Both the position numbers and the translations under genes were made by a program. Positions 27,023 to 35,819 of a DNA stretch of 64,000 nt are shown here, in pieces. Source of the stretch: Noviherbaspirillum soli (lineage in GTDB: Bacteria > Pseudomonadota > Gammaproteobacteria > Burkholderiales > Burkholderiaceae_D). The notes beneath the pieces were generated by a model. The model was not told the origin of the DNA, did no database searches, and worked only from the letters and a program-made list of their open reading frames with translations. Each line of letters opens with the position of its first letter. The stretch's first letter is position 1. Location of the stretch: assembly GCF_015352955.1 (NCBI RefSeq), contig NZ_JACYOX010000006.1, positions 62,001 to 126,000 on the forward strand, written 5' to 3'.

Positions 27023-29713
27023 TCAGACGCTGCGGGTATTGCCGACTTCGCAGACGCTGCAGATGGTCTCGATCAGGGTCTGGGCCGACAGCGGCTTGGC
27101 GACATGGGCATCGAAACCGGCGAACGAGGCGGCACGCTCGTCGCGCGTCATGGCGAAGGCGGTCAGGGCGATCGCAGGGATCAGCGCACCCTTGTCGCGG
27201 CTGCGCTTGCGGATGGTGCGGATCAGTTCATGGCCGTCCATGCCCGGCATGCCGATATCGCAGATCAGCAGGTCGAAGCTCCGCCGGTCCAGCAGTTGCA
27301 GGGTTTCGGCAGCCGACGCCGACACCGCGACCTCGGCGCCGAAGCTGCCGAGCAGGGACTGCGTGGCCAGGCGCGCATCCTCCTCGTCATCGGTCACCAG
27401 GATGCGCAGCCCGGTCAGCGGCGTCATCGGGAACTGCTGGAGCAACCGCTCGGTGCGGTCGCTGACGATGTTTTCAGTCGCCTCGGCCAGCGCCGGCAGC
27501 CGCACCGTGAAGCGCGATCCCTGGTTCAGGCCGGCGCTGTCGGCTTCGATGGTGCCGCCGTGCAGCTTGACCAGGCTGGCGGCAATCCCCAGCCCGAGTC
27601 CCAGTCCGCCCTTGCGCCGGGTCGCCGAGGCATCTTCCTGGCGGAAGCGTTCGAAGGCATGCGGCAGGAACTGGGGCGCGATGCCGCAGCCGGTGTCGGT
27701 CACCGAGACCAGCAGCGATTCGCCGTCGAAGCCCGCCTGCAGCGTCACGCGGCCGCCGCTGTCGGTGAACTTGATTGCGTTCGACACCAGGTTGGTGACG
27801 ACCTGGTTGATGCGGCGTTCGTCGCCATCGATCAGCACCGGCGCCGGCGCGCGGCATTCGAGCATGATGCCTTTCTGCTCGGCCATGGGCTTCTGCGACA
27901 GCGCCACGCTGGTCACCAGCGCGGCGGCATCGAACGGCCGTTTCGCCAGCACCACCTTGCCGGCGATGATGGCGCTGGTGTCGAGCAGGTCGTTGATCAG
28001 CGCCGCCTGCAGGTGCACGTTGCGGTTGATCACTTCGGCGGCGCGGGTCACGGTATCGTCCCCCGAGGCGCGCCGCGCCAGCAGTTCGGCCCAGCCGGCA
28101 ATGGCATTGAGCGGCGTGCGCAGCTCATGCGACAGCGTAGCCAGGAATTCGTCGGCCATCGATGCCACGCGCTCCGCTTCCGCACGGGCCTGGCGTTCCA
28201 TCTCCAGCGCCTGCTCGGTGCGCTCGGTCTGCAGGATGGCGTCATGCACATTGGTGATGGTGCCTACCCACCGTATGATCCGCTGGTCCTCTGCGCGCAG
28301 CACACGGCCATGGATCCGGAACCAGACATAGGCGCTGTCGTCATGGCTGCGCAGGCGCACCGTGCAGTGCAGATCGACGCCGCTGGCGCGGCTGAGGCTC
28401 CAGGCATTCATCAGGACTGGCAGGTCGCTCTGGTGAGCCAGCGCTGCCAGCTGGTCCAGCCTGGTGACCGGGCCGGGGCCAAAGGTCGTATGCCACTGCT
28501 CGTTGCGGTATTCGAGCGCGCCCTGCGGGTCGGCCTGCCAGACGATATGCGGCAGCGACTCGGCCAGGGTGACGAATTCCAGTTCCCGCATCAGCGCCGT
28601 GTGCGACATCGCGCGGCTGTCATTGGCCAGCTGGTGCAGCACATCCTCGACCTGGGCGATGTCGCCAAGGCGTCGTCCCGCCTTCTTCGGCACGGGAAAG
28701 GCGGGCGCCAGCGCCAGTGCGGAATCAGCCAGCTTGCGCACCGGCCTCAGAAGCCGGCCGGTGACGAACCAGGCAATGCCGGCGGCGAGCAGGCCCAGCG
28801 CCAGCGCGCCGGCGAAGAATCCGCGCTGCAGCATGGCCACCGGCGCGAATGCCACGGAAACCGGCTGGCGCGCCACCACCTTCCAGCCAAAACCGGCAAA
28901 CTGGCCGCTCGGCTCGGTGGGGGTCATGACCGTCAGATAGTCGGCGCCGCCGGACCAGCCGATCACGCTGGCGCTGGCGTCGGGCAGGCGCTTGGTCAGC
29001 TGGCTCAGCGCGCTGCCGACCGGCGTGCTCTTGTCGGGTCCCAGAACGACCTTGTTGCGGGTGTCGAGCATCAGCATCTCGATGCCGCGCTTTTCCTTCA
29101 ACGGCCCCAGCACGCTGGCACGCACGCCTTCCGTCCATTGCCAGCTGATATGCGCGGCCAGCACGCGAACGATTTTCCCGCTGTGGTCGCGCACCGGCGC
29201 GGCCACATCGAGAAAGCGCAGCGGTTCGCCGCTGGCTGGCGGCGGCAGCAGTTCGGCCAGCCGCACCGCTTCATGCACATCGCCGACAAAGGCGCCCTTG
29301 CGGCCTTCCTCGAACACCGGCCGGCCGGCCAGGCTGCCGCCTTCGAAAACGCCGCCGGTGGCGGCCAGCACCTTGCCGGAAGCGGCATCGATCAGCGCCA
29401 GGTAGGCGTATTCGGGACGGGTGGCGACGAACTGCTCCAGGGCGGCGCGCGACTCCGCCGGTGCGGTGCCTGCGCCGCGGAAGACATCGCGGCTTGCCTG
29501 CACCTCGATGTCACGCGCGAAGTCGTCCATGCCGGCCGACAGTTCGCGCGCCATCTGCTGGGCCAGTCCCTCGATGTTGGCGCTGGCCAGGCGGGCGATT
29601 TCATGCTTGGCCAGTTCGCCCAGCACGCCGGCCAGGGCCAAGGCCAGCACGAGGATCACTGCGCAAGAGGCGGCGCCCAGGCAGACATGAAGGCTGATGT
29701 GTTTTCGTAACAT
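27023..29713 (-). CDS. hybrid sensor histidine kinase (Cache-like sensor, HisKA, receiver)
   Basis: 896 residues. The ATG at 29713 (MLRKHISLHVCLG) starts directly before the first membrane helix (about 10-32); the frame is open to 29890. A large periplasmic sensor region (about 40-285, dCache-like) is followed by a second helix (about 295-315), a HAMP-like linker, and a PAS domain (about 375-500). The kinase core has the H-box MADEFLATLSHELRTPLN, N-box NQVVTNLVSNAIKF, and G-boxes DTGCGIAP and GLGLGLGIA. A C-terminal receiver has the pair in LVTDDEEDA, phosphoacceptor D of LLICDIGMPG and Lys of AKPLS. No output regulator is adjacent, so it likely phosphotransfers to an unlinked partner. Convergent with the Crp/Fnr gene. 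Confidence 0.92.
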   Translation of the reverse strand: MLRKHISLHVCLGAASCAVILVLALALAGVLGELAKHEIARLASANIEGLAQQMARELSAGMDDFARDIEVQASRDVFRGAGTAPAESRAALEQFVATRPEYAYLALIDAASGKVLAATGGVFEGGSLAGRPVFEEGRKGAFVGDVHEAVRLAELLPPPASGEPLRFLDVAAPVRDHSGKIVRVLAAHISWQWTEGVRASVLGPLKEKRGIEMLMLDTRNKVVLGPDKSTPVGSALSQLTKRLPDASASVIGWSGGADYLTVMTPTEPSGQFAGFGWKVVARQPVSVAFAPVAMLQRGFFAGALALGLLAAGIAWFVTGRLLRPVRKLADSALALAPAFPVPKKAGRRLGDIAQVEDVLHQLANDSRAMSHTALMRELEFVTLAESLPHIVWQADPQGALEYRNEQWHTTFGPGPVTRLDQLAALAHQSDLPVLMNAWSLSRASGVDLHCTVRLRSHDDSAYVWFRIHGRVLRAEDQRIIRWVGTITNVHDAILQTERTEQALEMERQARAEAERVASMADEFLATLSHELRTPLNAIAGWAELLARRASGDDTVTRAAEVINRNVHLQAALINDLLDTSAIIAGKVVLAKRPFDAAALVTSVALSQKPMAEQKGIMLECRAPAPVLIDGDERRINQVVTNLVSNAIKFTDSGGRVTLQAGFDGESLLVSVTDTGCGIAPQFLPHAFERFRQEDASATRRKGGLGLGLGIAASLVKLHGGTIEADSAGLNQGSRFTVRLPALAEATENIVSDRTERLLQQFPMTPLTGLRILVTDDEEDARLATQSLLGSFGAEVAVSASAAETLQLLDRRSFDLLICDIGMPGMDGHELIRTIRKRSRDKGALIPAIALTAFAMTRDERAASFAGFDAHVAKPLSAQTLIETICSVCEVGNTRSV

Positions 29714-30041
29714 CGTTATCGGCGGGCAGAGGTTTTGGCAAGGCGGGGGAACTGGAGCCGTATCGTCACTGAATATGCAAAGTGGGTCAAGGCATGTAAC
29801 AAATTTATTGCTAAAAAGAATGGTCCGCTGGGTTTGCCGCTGGCGGTTTGCGCATTTCCAGTCTATCCCGCTGTTCTTCCTCAGGCGCATTGTGCAAGCG
29901 CAAACAATGGAAGGCAGTTGCCCGGAACTGGTCCGAAGGCGCCTTCTCTAAACGCCTGACATCGCGGCCATGCCCTATCAGCGGATTGCCGCGCCTTTTC
30001 ACGCCCCGCCGCTATCCCGCGTCACAAGCAAGGAGTCCTGT

Positions 30042-30335
30042 ATGGCAACAATGAATCCTCATATCACCGAGAGGCGTCACACGCCCGAGCGCCGCTCGCC
30101 TGTCGGCAGCAGCATGGCGCGCCGCATGGGCGCCATCGACTGGCTGGCCATGGTGCTGATGATCATCGGCGGCATCAACTGGGGACTGGTCGGCCTGATG
30201 AATATCGACCTGGTCGCCACCATCTTCGGCGACATGACCACCGCATCCCGCACGGTGTACGGCCTGGTGGGCCTGTCGGCGCTGTATTCCATCTATACCC
30301 TGAGCAAGATGGCGGGTGAGACCCATCGCTATTAG
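30042..30335 (+). CDS. DUF378-family small membrane protein
   Basis: 97 residues. A strong AAGGAG lies 8 bases before the ATG at 30042. After a basic N-terminal tail (ERRHTPERRS) come the DUF378 features: IDWLAMVLMIIGGINWGLVG, then NIDLVATIFG, then VYGLVGLSALYSIY. Two or three membrane helices. The family has no known function; members are often in stress or metal-homeostasis contexts. DedA follows on the same strand. Confidence 0.9.
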   Translation: MATMNPHITERRHTPERRSPVGSSMARRMGAIDWLAMVLMIIGGINWGLVGLMNIDLVATIFGDMTTASRTVYGLVGLSALYSIYTLSKMAGETHRY

Positions 30336-30439
30336 TCCGCCGCGCCTGCCGCGTCGGATGGGCCGCACTGCTGTTCCGGTGCCTGCGACCGCCGGCGCGC
30401 CGCCGTTCGCCTACGATGCGACACTGCCGGCAAAGCGCC

Positions 30440-31042
30440 ATGTTTGACTTCATCGTCCGGTTCATCGCCGAGCATGGCTATCTCGCCGTCTTCGCGCTGA
30501 TGGCCGCCGAGAACATCTTCCCGCCGATTCCGTCGGAACTGATCATGCCGCTGGCCGGCTTTACTGCCGCCAGCGGCAAGCTGAGCCTGTTTGCCGTGCT
30601 GCTCGCCGGCACGGCCGGTTCGGTGGCGGGCAGCGCGCCCTGGTATTACGCCGGCCGTCTCTATGGCCGGAAAAGATTGCGCACGCTTGCAGCCAGGCAC
30701 GGCCGCTGGCTCACGGTCAGGCCCGATGACATCGACAAGGCATTGCAGGCATTCGAGCGGCATGGCCGCAAGGCGGTGCTGTTCGGCCGGCTGCTGCCGG
30801 CGGTGCGCACCCTGATCTCGGTGCCGGCCGGCATCGCGGAGATGAGCCTGCCGCGTTACCTGGCCTACTCCGCGATCGGCTCGCTGATCTGGGCCTGCCT
30901 GCTGGCGGGCGCCGGCTACCTGCTGGAGGCGCAGTACGACACCGTTGCCCGCTATCTCGATCCGGTATCCAAGGCCATCGTCGGCTTCCTGACCGCGACC
31001 TACCTCTATCGCCTGGTGACCTACAAAAAGGAAGGGGCCTGA
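30440..31042 (+). CDS. DedA-family (SNARE-associated) membrane protein
   Basis: 200 residues from ATG 30440 (MFDFIVRFI); an in-frame ATG at 30416 adds eight residues and has no better ribosome site. Signatures: ENIFPPIPSELIMPLAGF with the acidic residue and prolines of the family, the re-entrant GTAGSVAGSAPWYYAGR, and FGRLLPAVRTLISVPAGIAEM with the essential arginines. DedA proteins act in proton motive force upkeep and undecaprenyl-phosphate recycling (flippase role). The stop codon lies in the left arm of a junction hairpin. Confidence 0.9.
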   Translation: MFDFIVRFIAEHGYLAVFALMAAENIFPPIPSELIMPLAGFTAASGKLSLFAVLLAGTAGSVAGSAPWYYAGRLYGRKRLRTLAARHGRWLTVRPDDIDKALQAFERHGRKAVLFGRLLPAVRTLISVPAGIAEMSLPRYLAYSAIGSLIWACLLAGAGYLLEAQYDTVARYLDPVSKAIVGFLTATYLYRLVTYKKEGA

Positions 31043-31061
31043 CGCGGCGCCCGTCAGGCCC
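31035..31061. terminator. hairpin carrying both stop codons of DedA and DUF418 genes
   Basis: GGGCCTGACG-CGGCGCC-CGTCAGGCCC: a perfect 10-bp stem. The DedA TGA (31040-31042) pairs with the TCA that is the DUF418 stop on the other strand (31054-31056). Read on the minus strand the stem is followed by CTTCCTTTTTG, so it should terminate the DUF418 transcript; on the plus strand there is no T-run. Confidence 0.7.
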
Positions 31062-32289
31062 GCGGCCTGCCGCGCGCGGCCAGCCATTCCATCGGTCCCT
31101 GCGCATGCCGTGCCAGCCACCAGCGGCTGGCCAGCGACTGCAGCAGCATGATGGCCAGCGCGACCAGCATCAGCCCGGCCGGCGATGCATGCATGCCCAG
31201 CGCCGTGCCCTGCAGCAGGCATACGCCCAGCAGGGACTGCATCAGGTAATTGCTGAGCGACATGCGGCCCACCGGCGCCAGCCAGGCGCTTGCCCGCCGC
31301 GCCAGCGAACCGCGCGCCAGCAGCAGCGTGGCGACATAGGCGGCGGCCAGCAAGGAGCCGCTCAAGGGCAGCAGCGCATAGGCCAGTTCGCCATGCACCG
31401 GCGCGGCGAGCGGGTTGGCCGCTTCGGTCGCCGCGGCTGCGGCCCAGGCCAGATTCAGCGGCAGGCCGGCCAGAAGGCCGATGGCGCGCACCCGCCGCCA
31501 CAGCAGCGCATGGCGCCGCGGCGCGGTCAGCCATCCCAGCCGCACCGAACAGATCCCCAGCAGAAACAGCACCATCAGATGCGGCACGAGCAGCAGCGAG
31601 CCCGATGTGACCGCCAGATAGTCCGACAGTCTCTGCGCAGCGACTTCGCCGGCCGTGCCTTCGGTGTAGATGGCGCGGTCCTCCTGCGCATCCTCGATGT
31701 AGGCAATGGCCTGTTCATGCCGCGCATCGTCGGCGCCCGGGCCGCCTGAAGGCAGCGACAGCGCCACGCTGGCCGCCACCACGATCAGCCACAGCAGGCC
31801 CCAGCCGCGCAGGCTGGCGCGGACCAACCGCAGCCGGGCATCGAGGAGGCGCAGCAGCAGGAAGCCGGCAGCGCCATAGACCGTGAGGATATCGCCGGCC
31901 CAGAGCAGCAGGCCGTGCAGCATGCCGCAGCCCAGCAGCCAGCGGAAACGATGGCGCAATGCGGCATGCACCTGGCTCTGGTCCCGCAGGCGGCGCTGCA
32001 GCGAACGGGCCTGCAGCGCGAAACCGGCGCCAAACAGGAAGGCGAAGATGGGGTAGAACTTCTGCTCCGCCAGCAAGGCCACTGCAAAGACCGCGCCGCG
32101 GTCCAGCCAGGACGGCTCGGCAATGGCGCCATAACGCAGCGCGCCGAAGCCCCAGACAAACGACCAGACATTGACCAGCAGAATGCCAAACACCGCCATG
32201 CCGCGCAGGACATCGATATGCGCAATACGGCGCGGGCTGGCGGCGGCATCGGCGCCGCGGGCGCGGAACATTTCGGTTGGCACGGGCAT
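31054..32289 (-). CDS. DUF418-family polytopic membrane protein
   Basis: 411 residues. The N-terminus RIAHIDVLRGMAVFGILLVN is the DUF418/YeiB hallmark; it recalls acyltransferase-3-like membrane proteins. About 10 membrane helices follow, with AEQKFYPIFAFLFGAGFALQ and, near the end, the DUF418 core with WLAPVGRMSLSNYLMQSLLG. Function unknown in this family. A divergent host-attachment gene starts 40 bases from its ATG, so the two may share a promoter region. It converges with DedA at 31042. Confidence 0.88.
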   Translation of the reverse strand: MPVPTEMFRARGADAAASPRRIAHIDVLRGMAVFGILLVNVWSFVWGFGALRYGAIAEPSWLDRGAVFAVALLAEQKFYPIFAFLFGAGFALQARSLQRRLRDQSQVHAALRHRFRWLLGCGMLHGLLLWAGDILTVYGAAGFLLLRLLDARLRLVRASLRGWGLLWLIVVAASVALSLPSGGPGADDARHEQAIAYIEDAQEDRAIYTEGTAGEVAAQRLSDYLAVTSGSLLLVPHLMVLFLLGICSVRLGWLTAPRRHALLWRRVRAIGLLAGLPLNLAWAAAAATEAANPLAAPVHGELAYALLPLSGSLLAAAYVATLLLARGSLARRASAWLAPVGRMSLSNYLMQSLLGVCLLQGTALGMHASPAGLMLVALAIMLLQSLASRWWLARHAQGPMEWLAARGRPRA

Positions 32290-32328
32290 CGAACTTTTCT
32301 CTCAACATACAGCCAGGACAAGGACAAC

Positions 32329-32799
32329 ATGAACGCTACGTGGATCGTCTCATCAAATGCAAGCCGGGCAAGGTTTTTTTCCCAGGCGAACGCGGCCGCG
32401 CCGCTGGAAGAAGTCAATGACATGGTCAACGACGGCGCGCGGCTGCGCATGGCCGAGAGCAACGAGTCGGACAAGATCGGGCCGACCGCGGGCACCAAGA
32501 GCATGCACAACACCGGCGGCGCCGTGCCCAACAAGCTCTTCGAGCCACGCCAGACACCCGACGAGCATGCGGCCGAACTGTTCGCCCGCGACATCGTCGC
32601 CTATCTGGAAGAGTCGCAGCGGGCAGGGCGATTCCAGCAACTGTGCCTGGTGGTATCGCCGCAGTTCCTGGGCATGCTGCGCAAGCTGCTGCCGCAGCAG
32701 CTGACCGCGCTGGTGAAGCTGGAGCTGAACAAGGACTACACGATGTCGTCCGCGGATGAGTTGCGCGGGCATCTGCAGGCGGCGCAGGCGCTGAAGTAA
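32329..32799 (+). CDS. host attachment protein-family protein
   Basis: 156 residues; matches the family named after an Agrobacterium plant-attachment gene (PF10116). Features: an N-terminal TWIVSSNASRARFF strand, a middle charged loop (NDGARLRMAESNESDKIG), and the C-terminal LVVSPQFLGMLRKLL ... VKLELNKDYT block that defines the family. The protein is small, soluble and lacks a signal peptide. The ribosome site is agga about 8 bases upstream. Whether it really works in attachment is unproven. Convergent with queC over 300 bases away. Confidence 0.85.
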   Translation: MNATWIVSSNASRARFFSQANAAAPLEEVNDMVNDGARLRMAESNESDKIGPTAGTKSMHNTGGAVPNKLFEPRQTPDEHAAELFARDIVAYLEESQRAGRFQQLCLVVSPQFLGMLRKLLPQQLTALVKLELNKDYTMSSADELRGHLQAAQALK

Positions 32800-32812
32800 T
32801 CCTTGAACTTGC

Positions 32813-32834
32813 GCGCCAGCTTCCCTGCTGGCGC
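32813..32834 (+). terminator. hairpin after the host attachment gene
   Basis: GCGCCAGC-TTCCCT-GCTGGCGC, perfect 8-bp stem starting 14 bases after the stop. The tail (CTGTCATTTCCTTCC) is only moderately T-rich. The remaining 280 bases to queC hold no convincing gene. Confidence 0.5.
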
Positions 32835-33113
32835 CTGTCATTTCCTTCCAGCCGCCGGGCCGTTTCCTGACTGTTTCCTGGCTGCAGGAGTCATCGGAAT
32901 GCGCCTGCGCGGTGCTGGAAGCGCCGCGCAGGGCCTGGCGCAGCGCATGTGGCCGGCTTGCCAGCCAGAAGGGTTCCGGACAAGGACGAACGGCGCTGCT
33001 TGAACGCAAGCCAGCAAAACTCTGTTACCGGACAGTGCATCAGCCAACGGGTTTGGGCAGCGGCTCATTCAGTCCTGGCCGCCGTCCTGCTTGCCCGCCC
33101 AATGCCGCCGCTT

Positions 33114-33824
33114 TCAATGCTGCCCTTTTTCCCTGAACGCCCGATACCCCTTGGCCCTCAACTCGCACGCCGGACAAGCCCCGCATCCATACCCCCAGTC
33201 GTGCAGCTGCCCGCGCTCGCCGAGATAGCAGGTATGGGTCTCGGTGCGCACCATTTCCACCAGCGCCTCGCCGCCCAGCTCGCGCGCCAGTTCCCAGGTC
33301 TGCGCCTTGTCGATCCACATCAGCGGCGTCTCGATGCGCAGGTCGGTTGCCATGCCGAGGTTCAGCGTGGTCTGCAGCGACTGCATGGTGTCGTTGCGGC
33401 AGTCCGGGTAGCCGGAGTAGTCGGTCTCGCACATGCCGCCGACCAGCACGTCCAGGCCGCGGCGGTAGGCCAGGGTGGCGGCCACCATCATGAAGAGCAG
33501 GTTGCGGCCCGGGACGAAGGTGTTGGGCAGGCCGTTTTCCTGCATTGCGATCGCCACGTCCTTGGTCAGCGACGTGTCGGAGATGCGGCCCAGCAGGCCC
33601 AGGTCCAGCATGTGGTCCTCGCCCAGGCGGGCGTTCCAGTCGGGCGACATCGCGCGCAGAGACTGCAGCACGGCCGGGCGCACCGCCAGTTCGACCGCAT
33701 GACGCTGGCCGTAGTCGAAGCCGATGGTTTCGACCCGCTCATAGCGGGCCAGCGCCCAGGCGGCGCAGGTGGTGGAGTCCTGGCCGCCGGAAAACAGTAC
33801 CAGGGCGCCCTTTGCATTGCTCAT
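33114..33824 (-). CDS. queC: 7-cyano-7-deazaguanine synthase QueC
   Basis: 236 residues; ATP-dependent conversion of 7-carboxy-7-deazaguanine to preQ0 in queuosine synthesis. The PP-loop SGGQDSTT is near residue 12, [10 protein letters not shown] follows, and the zinc-binding cysteines are in TCYLG and [11 protein letters not shown] (about 200-222). PGRNLLFM and YPDCRN also match the family. Last gene of an operon: its ATG lies 10 bases after the upstream DUF3108 stop and has aaggac upstream. No other queuosine genes are in the window. Confidence 0.96.
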   Translation of the reverse strand: MSNAKGALVLFSGGQDSTTCAAWALARYERVETIGFDYGQRHAVELAVRPAVLQSLRAMSPDWNARLGEDHMLDLGLLGRISDTSLTKDVAIAMQENGLPNTFVPGRNLLFMMVAATLAYRRGLDVLVGGMCETDYSGYPDCRNDTMQSLQTTLNLGMATDLRIETPLMWIDKAQTWELARELGGEALVEMVRTETHTCYLGERGQLHDWGYGCGACPACELRAKGYRAFREKGQH

Positions 33825-33834
33825 TGTGTTGTCC

Positions 33835-34578
33835 TTACTTTGCTGGTTGGCCGCGGACTTCCCGCAGCGTCTGTTCGATGTAGTCGCCGTCGCCTTCGGT
33901 ATAGCGCAGCTTCACCGGGTACCACTGCAGGTCCGGCGCCAGCCAGATGTCGAGCTGGCGTCCCTTGGCGTCGGGCGGCGGATTGCGGGTCACATGCCAG
34001 GCCGTGGTCGGGCCGGACGGGCCGTTGACCTTTTCCTGGCCGACCACGCGGAAGGTCCACGGGTCGCCGTCGCGCTGGCCTACCACGAAGAAGTGCCAGT
34101 TCGAGCCGGCCTTGAATTTTGCGGGCGCGGCGCGCGCCACCGAGCTCAGTTGCCAGACCACGCTGGCATGGTCCTGCTCGCCGCCCTGGATCGGATAGCT
34201 GCGGTCGGATGCCTCGAAACGGATCTTTTTCGCCGGACGGTCGAAGGTGACGCTGGTCGCGCCCTTGCGGTAGCGCTGCTCGGTGAAGCGCGCCGGCGCC
34301 AGGCCCCACGCATCGACGCCGCCTTCGCTCTTTTCGTCCAGGATCTTCCCGACCAGCATGGCGCGGGTGGTCACGCCTATCGTATAGCCCTGGCCGCCAT
34401 GGTCCCAGCGCATGGTCGCTTCGCCATTGAGGGACAGGCCGCTCTGGCGCGCCTTGATGCCATAGTCCAGTTCGGCCGGCGGCGGCAGCCGGGTCGGGTA
34501 TTTCGGCGGCGGCGCCGCCAGTGCGGCGCTGCCGGCGACGAGGCACAGCAGCGCCGTGCAGAGGGTGCGGAAATGCAT
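33835..34578 (-). CDS. DUF3108 protein with signal peptide
   Basis: 247 residues from the ATG at 34578, which has GGAGAA ten bases upstream; an in-frame ATG at 34596, two bases from the upstream stop, is an alternative. Signal peptide [22 protein letters not shown], then the DUF3108 pattern: [109 protein letters not shown]. Function unknown, envelope location. It is a paralogue of the upstream gene and is probably co-transcribed with queC. Confidence 0.85.
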   Translation of the reverse strand: MHFRTLCTALLCLVAGSAALAAPPPKYPTRLPPPAELDYGIKARQSGLSLNGEATMRWDHGGQGYTIGVTTRAMLVGKILDEKSEGGVDAWGLAPARFTEQRYRKGATSVTFDRPAKKIRFEASDRSYPIQGGEQDHASVVWQLSSVARAAPAKFKAGSNWHFFVVGQRDGDPWTFRVVGQEKVNGPSGPTTAWHVTRNPPPDAKGRQLDIWLAPDLQWYPVKLRYTEGDGDYIEQTLREVRGQPAK

Positions 34579-34597
34579 TGCGGGCAGGTTCTCCATG

Positions 34598-35728
34598 TCA
34601 GATCGGTGGGGCCGGCTGCAGCGCCGATACCGCCAGTTCGAGGTATTCGCCGCTGGGTTCGGTGAAGCGCAGCCGCACCGGGTACCAGGAATGCTCGGGC
34701 GCCAGCCAGATATCGAGCTTCTGGTCGCGCGAGCCGGGCAGCGGCACGCGGCTGACATGCCAGGCCTGCATCGCGCCGGCCGGCGTGTCGATCCGCTCCT
34801 GTCCGATCACCCGGATCAGCCAGGGTTCCGCGTCGCGCACGCCGGCCACGAAGATGCGCAACTGCGCGCCGGGCGCATATTGCGCGGGATCGCCCAGGCC
34901 GATCGACGCCAGTTGCCAGACGATGCTGGCGCGATCCTGCTCGCCGCCGTTGCGCGGATAGGACGCCGTGGAAGACGAGAAGCGGATGCTGCCCGGGCTG
35001 GGTTCGAAGCGGGTGACGGTTTCGTCCTTGCGCATGCGCTTTTCGGCATAGCTCTGCGGCGCCACGCCAAAGTCGTCGAAGCCGCCCTGGCTCTGGAAGC
35101 GCAGCACGGTAAAGAACAGCACGCCGGCCTCGCCGTCGATGCGGTAGCGCTGGCCGTCGGCATGCCAGACGATACGGCCGTTGCCATACACTTCCTTGCC
35201 CTGGCGCAGCGCGCGCACGTCGTATTTCATGTCGACCGATGGCGGCATGCGCACCTGGTAGCGCGGTAAGCTTTCCTGCTCCGGCGTGGCGGGGGCGGGA
35301 ACAGGCGCGGGGTCCGGCGCGGACTGCGGCGGCGCCTCGGCGGACACGGCGGCTTCCGCGCTCCCGGCCGGCGCTGGCGCCGGCGACGGCGTGGCATCGG
35401 CAAGCGCGGGCGCGGCCGTGCTTTCGGCGGGCGGCGTGACGGGTGGCGGCGCGCTGGCCTGTCGTGGCGCAACGGCTTTCGGCCTGGGCCTGGGACGCGG
35501 CCTGGGCTTGGGCGGCGGCGGCGGCTCCGGCGCCGCAACGGGCGCCGGCGGCGGCAGCAGGGCCACCGCCACCGGCGGCGCATCGTCCTGGGCCAGCGAT
35601 GGCAGCCCGATATGGCCGCCCGCCCAATGCAGTGCCAGCGCGTGCAGCAGCAGCGACAGCGCCAGCACGGCCAGCATGCGCAGCAGGGGACCGCGCCAGC
35701 GTTGGATGGGGGAATGTTTCTCGGACAT
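34598..35728 (-). CDS. DUF3108 protein with TonB-like membrane anchor and Pro-rich linker
   Basis: 376 residues. An N-terminal membrane helix (about 14-35) is followed by a Pro/Ala/Arg linker of some 130 residues (APEPPPPPKPRPRPRPRPKA) like that of TonB, then a DUF3108 domain (about 170-370) with YDVRALRQGKEVYGNGRIVW, GFDDFGVAPQSYAEKRMRKDE, NGGEQDRASIVWQLASI and DIWLAPEHSWYPVRLRFTEPSGEY. The linker should span the periplasm. Tandem duplication with the next gene is clear (shared GGEQDxASxVWQL and DIWLAPxxxWYPVxLRxTE). The TGA stop is one base from the in-frame ATG at 34596. Divergent from the binding-protein gene. Confidence 0.87.
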   Translation of the reverse strand: MSEKHSPIQRWRGPLLRMLAVLALSLLLHALALHWAGGHIGLPSLAQDDAPPVAVALLPPPAPVAAPEPPPPPKPRPRPRPRPKAVAPRQASAPPPVTPPAESTAAPALADATPSPAPAPAGSAEAAVSAEAPPQSAPDPAPVPAPATPEQESLPRYQVRMPPSVDMKYDVRALRQGKEVYGNGRIVWHADGQRYRIDGEAGVLFFTVLRFQSQGGFDDFGVAPQSYAEKRMRKDETVTRFEPSPGSIRFSSSTASYPRNGGEQDRASIVWQLASIGLGDPAQYAPGAQLRIFVAGVRDAEPWLIRVIGQERIDTPAGAMQAWHVSRVPLPGSRDQKLDIWLAPEHSWYPVRLRFTEPSGEYLELAVSALQPAPPI

Positions 35729-35819
35729 TTCGCTAGTGTAGCCGCTCGGCGGCCAATGGTCGCCGGTCATGCTGCGGCGCGGCAAAGCAAGTAGAATGGC
35801 GCCTTTTTTCGGGGGCACC

